Shown here one piece after another: positions 35,578 to 44,629 of a DNA stretch of 64,000 bases; position 1 is the stretch's first letter, and each line of letters opens with the position of its first letter. Source of the stretch: an uncultured Gammaproteobacteria bacterium (GTDB lineage: Bacteria > Pseudomonadota > Gammaproteobacteria > Pseudomonadales > Pseudohongiellaceae); NCBI GenBank assembly GCA_913031035.1, contig CAJWGN010000004.1:1-64000 (forward strand). The letters run 5' to 3'. Both the position numbers and the translations under genes were made by a program. A model generated the notes under the pieces. It ran no database searches, had not been told where the DNA came from, and worked only from the letters and a program-made list of their open reading frames with translations.

Positions 35578-36945
35578 TTAGGCAGTATCAGTCGCTAGCA
35601 GGGGTTTAAGCACGCTCACTAAATCATCCGTCGGCTTCTGTTTGCTGAGGCGTTCTAGGGCTTTGTGAAGTTCTTTCTGCTGGCGCTCATTTAATTTTGA
35701 AATCTTATTTTGCAGTTTTCCTTCAGTCACTTGAACACTATCTCTGCGTGCATGAGTGCGATTTTGCAAAATTTCCTCTAGGTGAAGAAACCGGCCTAAC
35801 AGAACATAGGGGAAATTCCGATTCTGCATTGGCCCCTGCTGGGCAGCATAACCTCCCACTGGCAGTCCTTTGAGTTTGAAGCCAGCCAGCTTTTCAGCAC
35901 CGAACCATGCGCTAGTGGCGGCTAACGTGCCCCCTCCTAGTGCGCCCAAAAAGAGACTGCTGCCAACTAAGCTAAGATCAGCTATGGCCCCTGCAGCTGC
36001 GCCTGCCATTGCTGCCGCTACGGTCAATTGTTTTCGGTTTAGCCCCCAAATAACCCATTTTTCAGTATCAAACAGGTTTCCAGAATCTGGTAAGTCATCA
36101 AGGTTGCTTTTCAAATGGTGATAAAACAGTGAGGACTTTAGAGATTCATGATGAGCTTGTTCAATGTCCGCCAAATCTTTGAAATAGCGGATTTCTAATA
36201 CTTGCTTGAGGGCAGTGGCTTGCTCCTGAGTTAATGCTTTTTGACTTACCCGGTAAGCACAGGCTTTGGTCAGTAACGCCGCCAGTAATTCAGCTGTATC
36301 GTCCTGTCTTTGTGCTGAGCGCTCTCTATAGGCGTTGACAAGGTCGGCAATCGCACTTTTCCAATCGTCGCGTAATTGGGAAAAAGCCTGCAAAACCGAT
36401 AGCTGTTTTTCTAGCTCGGCTTGCACAGCATTGAATACCTTGACGACTTTGAAGTATTGCCCCAGTGCATGCTGCCACTGAATAATATGATTTTCATTTT
36501 CGATTGGATTAATGAGAGCTAAGCTTGCCTGTCCGGTCCAGCGCAGTATCTCCATCTCGGCTTCATACTCTGAGCCGTAGGGCCTTGAGCCATCTACAAC
36601 ATAAATAATCGCAGCACCATCGATAATAGGGGTTAACAGTTGGATTTCATCTGGAAAGAGTCGCTGGCAGTCCTGATCTACTAAAAACGATTTAACGGCG
36701 TCTATGCGTTTATCTGCGGACGAGGCGCGCTCCTGCAGCCACGCTAAGACGCGAGTGGGGCGTTGAAATCCTGGGGTATCAATCAGGCTATAGCCAGCTT
36801 TGCCAATTTTTACGTCTATTTGCTGGCATTGCTTGGTGGTTCCACTTTGAGTGGAAATAGCAATACTGTCATTTTGTGCAAGAGTGGCTACGATTGATGA
36901 CTTGCCTTTGTTTGGGTGCCCGACAACCGCGAAGCGAGGGGTCAT
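35578..36945 (-). CDS. Membrane-associated GTPase, DUF3482 family
   Basis: A 455-residue protein starting at 36945, where ATGA overlaps the stop of the DUF2868 gene; a Met 20 codons upstream would intrude further into that gene. The G1 loop is G-H-P-N-K-G-K-S (residues 9-16), switch I has G-T-T, and G3 is D-T-P-G (56-59). The middle contains a glycine- and alanine-rich pair of hydrophobic segments (A-A-A-M-A-G-A-A-A-G-A and the L-F-L-G-A-L-G-G-G region), like YcjX/Era-type GTPases that insert in membranes. DUF2868 and DUF3482 genes are a conserved pair in gammaproteobacteria. Function unknown. Confidence 0.9.
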   Translation of the reverse strand: MTPRFAVVGHPNKGKSSIVATLAQNDSIAISTQSGTTKQCQQIDVKIGKAGYSLIDTPGFQRPTRVLAWLQERASSADKRIDAVKSFLVDQDCQRLFPDEIQLLTPIIDGAAIIYVVDGSRPYGSEYEAEMEILRWTGQASLALINPIENENHIIQWQHALGQYFKVVKVFNAVQAELEKQLSVLQAFSQLRDDWKSAIADLVNAYRERSAQRQDDTAELLAALLTKACAYRVSQKALTQEQATALKQVLEIRYFKDLADIEQAHHESLKSSLFYHHLKSNLDDLPDSGNLFDTEKWVIWGLNRKQLTVAAAMAGAAAGAIADLSLVGSSLFLGALGGGTLAATSAWFGAEKLAGFKLKGLPVGGYAAQQGPMQNRNFPYVLLGRFLHLEEILQNRTHARRDSVQVTEGKLQNKISKLNERQQKELHKALERLSKQKPTDDLVSVLKPLLATDTA

Positions 36946-38054
36946 GACTGCTCTCCTGGCTGCAAGATTCCCCAGTTTGAAAGTGTGGCAGCAAAGCGCT
37001 GCCATTCGTTCAAGTGAATTGGACTAGGAACATTGACAGCTGACTCTCCCCAATCCAAAGGAAGAATGTATTTAGGCTGATTACCATTAAGGGTCGTGAG
37101 GATATCTTTTAACTCACCTAGAGGGGCGTTCCAACTTTTTACTAAAACCACTATTGAATTAGACTCTTCGCTGTTTACGGCTTCTGGAAACCCCAGCGGG
37201 GAAAGCTGAATGAGAGCGATGGGTTTGCCAAAAGATTTGGTAATGAAGCTTTGGCAATGAGGCGGTGTATGGCTCCAATCCAATAGCTGATATCTATTGG
37301 GTAAGGTATAAGCGATGGGGGCAAGCAGAGAAGGATTATCTGCGCTGAGATTGTTTTTCTTAGTTTCAGATTCACTGGGCTTTAGTTTGTTATTCAATCT
37401 CACTGCGGCTGCGTATTGCCAGCGCGCAATTAGCAATAAAAACATCCTAGGTATTAAGTTGTAACTTAATTGGGCTGCCAGAATGAACTGCCACCAGTTT
37501 TCTGAATAGGCACTAAGCTGCCCGGCGATACGTGAGTTCTGTGATTGCTGCAAGAGTTGCAGGCTAGGCTGAGCATCTTGCCAAAATAACCAGGGCGAAG
37601 ATATTAGCTTTAAAGCAGGCAAGAGATCGGTAGAGTTTAGTAATGTGCTGCGCCAGACGAAGTTTACATCTGTTCCTAAAAGCAGTGTGAGAAACGCCAA
37701 AATGCTTCCCAGTGCGAATGCCAGACTAAACACTTGAGATTGAAAAAAGAGCCAAAGCCGCCGTTGGCGCCCGGCTTCAAGTCGGAGTGGGCTCGGAGAT
37801 AGGTCTGCAGGCCAGAATCGTGAGCTAACAATAACGGCGGTCAGGCTATTTAGTTTGATAGAGGCCAGTACAAGGCTTAACACAAGGCTTAAAACAGGTA
37901 GAAAGGCGAAAACTAAGAGTAGAAATAAGAGGTTTACACGGCCTTGCTCATCACCAGATAAAGCGCCGGCACCCACCAGCACGCCAACCGATATGCCCAA
38001 AAAGGCAAGTGTGGCAGTGGTTCTTGTGCCGATGCTGTGAGTGGGGTTCGTCAA
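36942..38054 (-). CDS. DUF2868 membrane protein
   Basis: A 370-residue protein with several hydrophobic segments (about residues 12-32, 40-66, 107-130, and one near 190-210) and an R-Q-R-R-L-W-L-F-F-Q-S-Q-V-F-S motif that I associate with DUF2868. The C-terminal 110 residues are soluble and Rossmann-like. It overlaps the DUF3482 GTPase gene by 4 bp and must be made with it; the two probably form a membrane complex. No function is established. Confidence 0.85.
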   Translation of the reverse strand: MTNPTHSIGTRTTATLAFLGISVGVLVGAGALSGDEQGRVNLLFLLLVFAFLPVLSLVLSLVLASIKLNSLTAVIVSSRFWPADLSPSPLRLEAGRQRRLWLFFQSQVFSLAFALGSILAFLTLLLGTDVNFVWRSTLLNSTDLLPALKLISSPWLFWQDAQPSLQLLQQSQNSRIAGQLSAYSENWWQFILAAQLSYNLIPRMFLLLIARWQYAAAVRLNNKLKPSESETKKNNLSADNPSLLAPIAYTLPNRYQLLDWSHTPPHCQSFITKSFGKPIALIQLSPLGFPEAVNSEESNSIVVLVKSWNAPLGELKDILTTLNGNQPKYILPLDWGESAVNVPSPIHLNEWQRFAATLSNWGILQPGEQS

Positions 38055-38155
38055 AGCCGAGGATCCATGATGCTGAGCGCTTAGTATAGCGTAATCTAAA
38101 TTAACAATTAGTTCTTTTAGTGGTGCATAAATAGCAGGCTAACTAAGAGACGCAG
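38055..38155. other. Short intergenic region
   Basis: About 100 bases upstream of the DUF2868 start and downstream of the broken PAS gene, both on the minus strand. Probably holds the DUF2868 promoter; no motif is convincing. Confidence 0.4.
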
Positions 38156-38596
38156 CTAACCAGGTTCGGCAATAAGCTTGAGGACAAAAATCGAATAATC
38201 TGAGCTGTTGTGAGAAACGCTTTTCAAGCGGACATCCACCATGAAAGACCTGCCTTCGATGCTTTCCATACCAGCGTGAAACTCGTCAACGGCCCCAAAA
38301 ATCTCATCGGAGGCGTCGTTTCCAAACATATCTTCCATGGGGATTTTGCCAATGGCCTGCTCCTTGGAATAACCAAAAACTTCTTTAGCTTTAGTGCCCC
38401 AAGATTGTAGTTAGCCAGTGTTATCGACAATTAAAATTATGTCCAGTCCGTTGACTGCAATGAACTGTAGATCCTGTTCTGACTGTGTTGCATCTGCTAG
38501 CAACACTTTAACTTTGCGATTTGAATACTCTACTTCGTAAAGAATCGATGCTGTAAGTATCATGGAGAATGAGAGATATTCCATGTAATAAAGCAA
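38156..38596 (-). pseudogene. Short PAS-domain gene with a single in-frame stop
   Basis: One reading frame runs from an ATG at 38596 to a stop at 38156 and is interrupted only by TAA at 38411-38413. Before the stop the protein reads an N-terminal hydrophobic segment, then D-L-Q-F-I-A-V-N-G-L-D-I-I-L-I-V-D-N-T-G. After it reads L-Q-S-W-G-T-K-A-K-E-V-F-G-Y-S-K-E-Q-A-I-G-K, the standard middle of a PAS domain, and ends after a V-D-V-R-L-K-S-V strand. The lost codon sits between the G of N-T-G and the conserved aromatic. It is a small PAS sensor killed by one point mutation or an assembly error. No kinase or cyclase domain follows. Confidence 0.7.
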
Positions 38597-38745
38597 ACAT
38601 CGAATTTAGTCCTAAATAAACCATTTGGTTTTAACAAGTTAAAAAGGATAATTAACCTAGCGCGTGCTGGGCGTTAGCGGGTTATCCTATTTGCTGGAAA
38701 TTGTGTAGGATATGGCGATTCAAATCCCTTATAAGAATTACAACA
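38597..38745. other. Divergent intergenic region
   Basis: About 150 bases between the broken PAS gene and the NosR-like gene. A plausible start of the latter at 38701 would use most of it, but 38746 is preferred. No clear regulatory site is seen. Confidence 0.4.
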
Positions 38746-40767
38746 ATGTCCAATGTAGCGTCTGGTTATTGCAAGTTTTCAGGATTTAAGCAACGTTTCT
38801 CTTTTCAAATAGTAGCTTTGATAATTTTAACCGCGCTCTCCTCAATTGGTCGTGGCCAATCTGGCCTTCAAGTCACGCCAGAGCTAATGATGGGTGTCTT
38901 TCCTCAAGCCACTCGTTTTTCTGACAAGTCTGGTTCTCCCCCTGTCATTAAAGCCTATGCAGGCTCAGCGGACGGCGAGCAAGTGGTGGGGTATTTATTT
39001 GAAACAAAGGACTACCCGCCAGAAGAGATTGGATACAGCGCTCCCATACAAGTTATCGCTGGATTGGATATGACTGGAACTCTGACTGGAATCAAAGTTC
39101 TTTTTTATCGCGAGTCTTATAAAAGTATAAGAGGAGATTTTCTAGCGACCGAGGGATTTCCTAATCAGTTTGAAGGGAAAAATGTCGTTGATGGATTTAG
39201 GGTTGGGCGGGACATTGATGGGGTGTCTAGAGCTACTATTACCAGCTGGGCTGTATCTCGCGGACTCAGGAATGCCAGTAGAGAGGTTGCTCGCGCCTAT
39301 TTGCCAAGCTTTTCACAGGGCAGTGCAAGCAATAACGAAGACTATGCGCTAGCGCAATTGGGGGCTAAGTCTTGGCAGGACTTAAAGGCAGAGAATTTTG
39401 TTACTGAGCTGATAGTGCCTCAGTCCGATGGGTCTTTTCTAATCCTAAACTTCGTTTTTGTAGGGCACGATGGCCTAGGAGAATTAATTCTGGGGATTGC
39501 TGATTACTCGGGTGCAGACCGTGAGGCAAGTAGTCGTGTCTCAGAAGGTAAATTGATGGTGGTCGGTATTGACGGCAACACGCAGAAGCCATTTCGTCAG
39601 GAACGTTTGGCGATAGAACAGGGTGGGGAGCGTTTTCGAGTTAGCCGAAATAGATTCGTTTACGCCGGCAGTGCTGATGACGGATTAATCGCCAATCAGG
39701 TTCGCTATGCAGGAGCATTAGTGCTTGCGCCAGAGGTAGATCTTAACCTCCCTTTTAAAATACTCTATGACATGAGCGAAGAGCTCGGCAGCTTTGTTTC
39801 CTCTGTCGAAGCGCGCTATCAAATCCCCCCGCTGGCTTTAGCGTTGACTACAGGCAGTAGTATTCCCGCCGAATATCAGCCGGTTATCAATGACGTAATT
39901 GAGTTTGATGTTGAAGGAGGTGTTTTTGCTAATCTTATTTTTAATGCTCCGTGGCTAGAAGTTATTGCTCTGCTAGTTTTACTCGTCCTTGTTAGTACCG
40001 CATTTTTTCTCAAGCAAGCAACTATTCGCTGGATAGCTCTATCGTTCACGCTGGTTTACCTTGGGTTTATGGATGGAGGCTTTGTTTCTGTCTCCCACAT
40101 CACTAATGGTTTGAAGCTAGGTCCTTCGATGTTTCTAAATGACTTGCCGTTACTATTAATAATCAGTTTTACTGTCATCACTACTTTATTTTGGGGTCGG
40201 GTATTTTGCTCATCTCTGTGCCCATTCGGTGCGCTGCAAGATTTTATAACTCGCCTTGTACCCAAAAAGCTCCAGCTTAAAATCCCTCAAGCCATTCATG
40301 ATTTAGCGATTTATATTAAGTATGTGTTTCTGGTATTTCTGGTGGTCATGTCGTTAACTTTCAGTGAGCTGAGTTTGTTTCAGTATTTTGAACCGTTTGG
40401 TACTGTTTTTTACTTTAGCCAGTCTTTAGCGCTGTGGCTTATTTTGTTGGCGTTTATCGTTGGGGCAGTGTTTGTGCCTCGATTTTATTGTCGCTATGCC
40501 TGCCCGTTGGGTGCGGCACTAGGGGTGGCCTCAATTCTTTCGCCCTTTAAAATAAAGAGAGTTGAACAGTGCCAAGTATGTAAAGTGTGTGAACACAGTT
40601 GTCCCACCGGTGCTATTCGCGGCGCTGATATAGATTTTAAGGAATGCGTGCGATGCGATATTTGCGAAATCAAATTAATCGATAAAGGGGGTGTTTGTAA
40701 GCATGATATTGGTGTGGTTAAGAGTCGTGTAAAAGAATGGCAGCCAATTACTGTTGGGGCCTATTAG
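38746..40767 (+). CDS. NosR/NirI-like flavoprotein with polyferredoxin domain
   Basis: From the ATG at 38746 the protein has 673 residues and a signal-like helix ending near G-R-G-Q-S. A periplasmic FMN-binding domain follows with D-G-V-S-R-A-T, whose Thr would carry covalently bound FMN attached by ApbE. Several membrane helices lie between about 400 and 590, with C-S-S-L-C-P-F and C-R-Y-A-C-P-L half-motifs, and the C-terminus has two 4Fe-4S clusters (C-Q-V-C-K-V-C-E-H-S-C-P and C-V-R-C-D-I-C). This is the NosR/NirI electron-transfer architecture. No nosZ or nir gene is in the window, so it probably moves electrons across the membrane to another periplasmic enzyme. Confidence 0.88.
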   Translation: MSNVASGYCKFSGFKQRFSFQIVALIILTALSSIGRGQSGLQVTPELMMGVFPQATRFSDKSGSPPVIKAYAGSADGEQVVGYLFETKDYPPEEIGYSAPIQVIAGLDMTGTLTGIKVLFYRESYKSIRGDFLATEGFPNQFEGKNVVDGFRVGRDIDGVSRATITSWAVSRGLRNASREVARAYLPSFSQGSASNNEDYALAQLGAKSWQDLKAENFVTELIVPQSDGSFLILNFVFVGHDGLGELILGIADYSGADREASSRVSEGKLMVVGIDGNTQKPFRQERLAIEQGGERFRVSRNRFVYAGSADDGLIANQVRYAGALVLAPEVDLNLPFKILYDMSEELGSFVSSVEARYQIPPLALALTTGSSIPAEYQPVINDVIEFDVEGGVFANLIFNAPWLEVIALLVLLVLVSTAFFLKQATIRWIALSFTLVYLGFMDGGFVSVSHITNGLKLGPSMFLNDLPLLLIISFTVITTLFWGRVFCSSLCPFGALQDFITRLVPKKLQLKIPQAIHDLAIYIKYVFLVFLVVMSLTFSELSLFQYFEPFGTVFYFSQSLALWLILLAFIVGAVFVPRFYCRYACPLGAALGVASILSPFKIKRVEQCQVCKVCEHSCPTGAIRGADIDFKECVRCDICEIKLIDKGGVCKHDIGVVKSRVKEWQPITVGAY

Positions 40768-41001
40768 TCGAAAGCTGCCAATTGATGCCGCGGGTGTCAT
40801 TGGCGCTGGTTTTGCGATGAGAGTTTCTATGATGGCCTGATAGGGCTGTCGATAAAGAATAGCCTGCGCTATTACGCGAGATTGTTCAGATCTTCTGAGT
40901 CTGATGGCTTCACAAAATTGTTTGCAAAAAACTTCTCATAAAAATTCCAGAAAAAGTCCCTAACCCCCCACCCCTAAAAAATCACCAAAACGCCACAAAA
41001 A

Positions 41002-41035
41002 AAGGAAGTCACTTAAAAAGTGCCTTCCTTATCTT
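41002..41035. terminator. Bidirectional terminator
   Basis: Seven plus five base-pair stem (A-A-G-G-A-A-G and C-A-C-T-T with their complements) with one T-C mismatch and a 3-base loop, A-rich on the left and T-rich on the right. It sits between the convergent NosR-like and copper-monooxygenase-like genes and could serve both. The rest of 40768-41065 shows no gene. Confidence 0.85.
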
Positions 41036-41065
41036 TTAGCCTTGCTCAACAGCCAGCCTATGAAA

Positions 41066-42433
41066 TCAAGGACTATCTTCTGTCAGCCAAGTAAGGTCGT
41101 CTTTTGAAAGGTCCAAAAGCTCTGTTCGCGCTCGTCTGGTATCTTCAGCGAGCCTGGCTTTACTAAGAACATCCGCGGGAATTGGATCGCCTACTACAAT
41201 TCCTCGGGTCTTAGTTGGAGCATAGTATATTCTTGCATTGGCCATTTCATCGGTTGTCGCAGGTCCATATACGACGTCTTTGGTATGGTCTGGATTGAAT
41301 CTGTTTTCCTTGGAGTTGTCGAACCACCAGCTCATATGCATTTTCGAACCGGCAGGAACAAACTTAGGCACCTCGTATTCATACAAAAACTGCCAATTGA
41401 AGTCGTAGTCTGGAACCCAAAGAAGCGTTTCTATCTCGCCATCGGGGTATTCCAGATCATAGCGCATCGCTTTGCCTCGGTAGTGCATATGCGGGCCCAT
41501 TGAAAGCAAGTATATGTCCTCGTCTATGTCATAGCTGTTATTGACTTCAAAGTTTGGATCTCCGGCGGGAATAGTCCAGCCTCGGTGGGGTAGGAGGTTC
41601 GTTTCCACTACGTGGTCAATGACATCACCATCTTCATAAAATACAAAGCCGGCGCGGGTCATATCGGTCACCGCCGTTCCTTCCCCCGGATTTTTGTGGT
41701 AATGCATGTTGACGGTGATAAATGGATCTTCCGGCATTAGCACCCCCCATCCTGCGGGGTAAGTGAAAGGGCCTCGACCTGGCACTCCCACTCCCATATG
41801 GCTTGAAACAATGTGGTGAACCCAGGGGCCGCCTGGATCGAGCTCAGCTTTAGATACCCAGCGAGGTTCTGTGTGGGCGCCTTCAGGTACCGGCATTTCG
41901 ATGGTTGGCTGCCAATCTTCAACTTCATCTGGCACATAAAGCGGCCGATCAAATTGCACCACTAAATCAGGGTCGCCGATCCACCAGCCCGAATCTGGCA
42001 AGACCGTCCCGCCGGCTTGTGTCTGATTGCTTACTTGAACAGCGTCGGAGGGATTTCCTTCTAAGGCGCCACCGTCTACCCACGCTATGAGTAGTTCCTT
42101 TTCTTGCTCGCCGATGTATCGTTCGCCCTTAAATTCCCCTCTATGCCGGTCGTGGGCTCCCCAGGGAGGCATATAGCCGGTAACCAGTGCATTCTTAATA
42201 AGCGGCGCCCAGATTTTGGCTTGATCAAAAGCCATCAATGACATGGGTGCCGATATCCCCCCAACATCTGGCCCTTCAGGCTGGTGACACGCCACGCAAT
42301 TTTTTTCAAACACTGGCAGGGCGTCAGCATAAAAAGTTGGAGTATCGGTCTGTGCTGCTACTTCTGCGGCCAGGCCAAGCAACAGCGTGCTTGAAACTAG
42401 CAGAGTTGGAAGTTTTGAGATGGGGAGCGTCAT
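41066..42433 (-). CDS. Exported c-haem / copper-monooxygenase-like protein (short paralogue)
   Basis: A 455-residue exported protein with a signal peptide ending E-V-A-A-Q near residue 28. A haem motif C46-V-A-C49-H50 is followed by a short cytochrome-like segment with Y-M-P-P-W. The rest resembles the PHM/DBH copper fold: V-H-H-I-V-S-S-H, N-M-H-Y-H-K-N and M-G-P-H-M-H-Y-R-G. These align with the same histidine motifs in the fusion at 13660-15372, but the redoxin domain is absent. Both end with a W-x-x-D-N-S-x-x-N motif. Function unknown; copper and haem together suggest an oxidase or oxygenase in the periplasm. Confidence 0.82.
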   Translation of the reverse strand: MTLPISKLPTLLVSSTLLLGLAAEVAAQTDTPTFYADALPVFEKNCVACHQPEGPDVGGISAPMSLMAFDQAKIWAPLIKNALVTGYMPPWGAHDRHRGEFKGERYIGEQEKELLIAWVDGGALEGNPSDAVQVSNQTQAGGTVLPDSGWWIGDPDLVVQFDRPLYVPDEVEDWQPTIEMPVPEGAHTEPRWVSKAELDPGGPWVHHIVSSHMGVGVPGRGPFTYPAGWGVLMPEDPFITVNMHYHKNPGEGTAVTDMTRAGFVFYEDGDVIDHVVETNLLPHRGWTIPAGDPNFEVNNSYDIDEDIYLLSMGPHMHYRGKAMRYDLEYPDGEIETLLWVPDYDFNWQFLYEYEVPKFVPAGSKMHMSWWFDNSKENRFNPDHTKDVVYGPATTDEMANARIYYAPTKTRGIVVGDPIPADVLSKARLAEDTRRARTELLDLSKDDLTWLTEDSP

Positions 42434-42764
42434 GGGTTCACCTGTTTATTATTGGCCTGTTTGTTATTGGGCTTCTGTTTTAGGACTTCTTGTCTTTGGG
42501 CAATACCTGATTTGAATTTTTTAGGTTACCGAAGACTAATTCTAAAGTTCTGTTTTGTCTATGGTTCTGCGCTGGGCACTGGAGTGAAAAGTGTGGCTTA
42601 AAGGGCTAAAGGTATCGGTTTTTACGAAGCAGCTGGCGTTAATCCATAAAATGATCGTAATTTCCGATTATTGCTATCGCTATAAGCCGTTTTACCGATT
42701 ATCAGCTTGTGCGTATTATGTTACTGCAATACAAGAAATTCACTTACAGAACAGGAAAGCAGAA
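42434..42764. other. Divergent intergenic region
   Basis: About 330 bases between the divergent copper-protein and peroxiredoxin genes. A frame open upstream of the peroxiredoxin start is not supported as coding: its residues are unlike any peroxiredoxin. The A-G-G-A-A-A ribosome site lies just before 42765. Confidence 0.5.
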
Positions 42765-43301
42765 ATGGCTAACGAAGTACCTACTACAATACCGCAGGTT
42801 GTATTCAAAACTCGAGTAAGAGATGAGAGCCTTGCAGGCGACAACCCCTTTAGCTGGTTAGACGTGCCCAGCGACACAATATTTTCGAATCGTAAGGTCG
42901 TTATTGTGGCATTGCCTGGTGCTTTTACGCCAACGTGTAGCAGTACGCACCTGCCTGGTTATGAAGCGAAGTATGATGAACTCAAAAGCTTAGGTGTGGA
43001 TGAGGTTTATTGTGTCAGCGTCAATGATGCGTTTTCAATGTATCAGTGGAGCAAGCAGCTAGGCGTGAAAAACGTCAAGATGTTGCCCGACGGTAATGGT
43101 GAATTCACTAAAGAAATGGGCATGTTGGTAAAGAAAGAAAACCTTGGTTTTGGCGATCGTTCATGGCGCTACAGCATGCTTGTTGAAAACGGACAGGTCA
43201 GCAAAGTTTTTGCCGAGCAAGGCAAAGAAGACAACTGCGAATCTGACCCTTTTGAATACAGCGATGTAAATACTATGCTGAACTTCTTAAAAACAGCTTA
43301 A
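42765..43301 (+). CDS. Peroxiredoxin (Prx5 group)
   Basis: A 178-residue cytoplasmic thiol peroxidase that reduces hydroperoxides. The peroxidatic cysteine is C58 in P-G-A-F-T-P-T-C-S-S-T-H-L-P-G-Y. The F-G-D-R-S-W-R-Y-S-M motif and the length are those of the Prx5 group, which usually takes electrons from glutathione and glutaredoxin or thioredoxin. I choose the ATG at 42765 because of a good ribosome site and because homologues begin there; an open frame of 58 codons upstream is unrelated. A second Cys in D-N-C-E-S may be the resolving residue. A strong terminator follows. Confidence 0.93.
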   Translation: MANEVPTTIPQVVFKTRVRDESLAGDNPFSWLDVPSDTIFSNRKVVIVALPGAFTPTCSSTHLPGYEAKYDELKSLGVDEVYCVSVNDAFSMYQWSKQLGVKNVKMLPDGNGEFTKEMGMLVKKENLGFGDRSWRYSMLVENGQVSKVFAEQGKEDNCESDPFEYSDVNTMLNFLKTA

Positions 43302-43307
43302 TCCTGT

Positions 43308-43357
43308 AGAGCGGCCAACGTTTTAGATTCTTGTTTTAGTTGGCCGCTCTTCTTTTA
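43308..43357 (+). terminator. Terminator after peroxiredoxin, possibly bidirectional
   Basis: A perfect 12-bp stem (43308-43319 with 43339-43350) with a 19-base loop, followed by T-C-T-T-T-T. It begins 6 bp after the peroxiredoxin stop codon and lies before the convergent FAD oxidoreductase gene. Confidence 0.85.
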
Positions 43358-43376
43358 ATTAAAGTGTAAGTCCTAC

Positions 43377-44501
43377 TCAGCCCCAAGGGTCTCTCATCGC
43401 TTTGAAAAAAGCGCTTTGTTCCCGAATAATGCGCTGTGTTTCTGCAGGATCAGGAGTTAAGTCCCAATTATTGTATTCAAAAGTCCCGCCTAGCAAAATA
43501 CCATCGCTTCTCGGAAACATGTAAGTACTGTCGGTTATGGTTATATAGTCTATTTCTTTTTGAGGGAGAATGAAGCTCAGCTGGCCCTTAATGGGAAAAA
43601 GTAACTCATCGTCAAATAAGTCTCGGGCACCCAAGCCCGTACAATTAATGATAACGGGCTCTTCTAAGGTGAGTACTTCATCGAAATCTTGAAATCCTTT
43701 AACTCTAATTTTCCCGCCGGCGCCATAAAAATCCTCCATCAGTTGATTTAGAAATATAGCCGGTTCGATAAGCATCGTATCGTAGTGGGTCGCAAAGGGC
43801 AGAGGGAAAGGATGCTCGCCCGGACCGAGAATGCTTAGCTGTGGGTACATGCTTGCATAATTATGGGGCAGGTCATCAGTGGGTCGCGGCTTGCTTGAAA
43901 ACTCATAATTGCTAATCCAACGGACCCCATATTTGGGGCCAACTAAATTTTGAAAATAACGATAAGAAAGCTTCATAGCTTCCCCGAACTGTCTTTGGAA
44001 CTGAGGTGTCAGTGATGCGTCTTCATAAACCGAAGCAGGAGACCATTGGCCACCTGCGATGTTTGAGGTTGTGTGTGGAGGCAGCGCTTTAGCATAGATC
44101 GTCACATCCCAGCCCTGATCTTGGAGCAGACGAGCACTGGTCAATCCCATCACGCCACACCCCAGTACTGCGCATTTTTTATGTGCAGTTTGCTGAGCGA
44201 TTTGCATGGCTAAGTGAGACGTTCCCCAAGACAGCGTTATGCCGCCGCCGCCATGGCCGTAATTATGCACGACAGTCTTGTCACCTAGACGTTCACCTTT
44301 GACTACAAAACCTTCTCTGCGGAAAGGGCGTAAGCCTGAGACAGTTCTAATAACCCTCGACTCCGAGACGTTTACCCGCCGCAGGGGTAATCCAGATGGG
44401 GTGTAATTGATGCTGGAGGTCGAACTTGCCGAATTAATGGTAGAACAGGCACTAACGACCGGTAGCACGGCCATTGCTTGGAGGAGTGATCGACGACTAG
44501 T
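43377..44501 (-). CDS. Tat-exported FAD-dependent oxidoreductase (D-amino-acid oxidase type)
   Basis: I choose the Met at 44501, which gives a twin-arginine signal T-S-R-R-S-L-L-Q-A followed by a hydrophobic stretch ending V-V-S-A-C, possibly a lipobox. The FAD-binding motif is A-V-L-G-C-G-V-M-G-L-T-S-A-R-L-L and I-A-G-G-Q-W-S-P continues the DAAO pattern, with N-C-T-G-L-G-A-R-D-L further on. Length (374 residues) and order are those of D-amino-acid or glycine-oxidase-like enzymes. Folded export through Tat agrees with a bound cofactor. An upstream Met 16 codons earlier has no signal. No amine transporter is adjacent. Confidence 0.85.
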   Translation of the reverse strand, partial: TSRRSLLQAMAVLPVVSACSTINSASSTSSINYTPSGLPLRRVNVSESRVIRTVSGLRPFRREGFVVKGERLGDKTVVHNYGHGGGGITLSWGTSHLAMQIAQQTAHKKCAVLGCGVMGLTSARLLQDQGWDVTIYAKALPPHTTSNIAGGQWSPASVYEDASLTPQFQRQFGEAMKLSYRYFQNLVGPKYGVRWISNYEFSSKPRPTDDLPHNYASMYPQLSILGPGEHPFPLPFATHYDTMLIEPAIFLNQLMEDFYGAGGKIRVKGFQDFDEVLTLEEPVIINCTGLGARDLFDDELLFPIKGQLSFILPQKEIDYITITDSTYMFPRSDGILLGGTFEYNNWDLTPDPAETQRIIREQSAFFKAMRDPWG

Positions 44502-44629
44502 CATTAGCAAACTCTTATTGGGAATAAGAGATTTAGAATACCCTAGCAATACACTTTTGTTAATCTCTAGCCGTTAACAACTTAGTCATATACGGCTAGT
44601 TTTCTGTATTTAGCTGTGTCTTACGTGGT

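Noticed and set aside
38411-38413. Readthrough or recoding of the PAS gene stop
   Set aside because: The codon is TAA, which bacteria do not recode, and no slippery site or SECIS-like structure is seen; point loss or assembly error is simpler.
38746-40767. Claim of nitrous oxide reduction from the NosR-like gene
   Set aside because: No nosZ, nosDFY or copper chaperone gene is present; NosR-like architecture alone does not show denitrification.
42591-42764. N-terminal extension of the peroxiredoxin
   Set aside because: The 58 upstream codons lack similarity to peroxiredoxins and the ribosome site and family start are at 42765.
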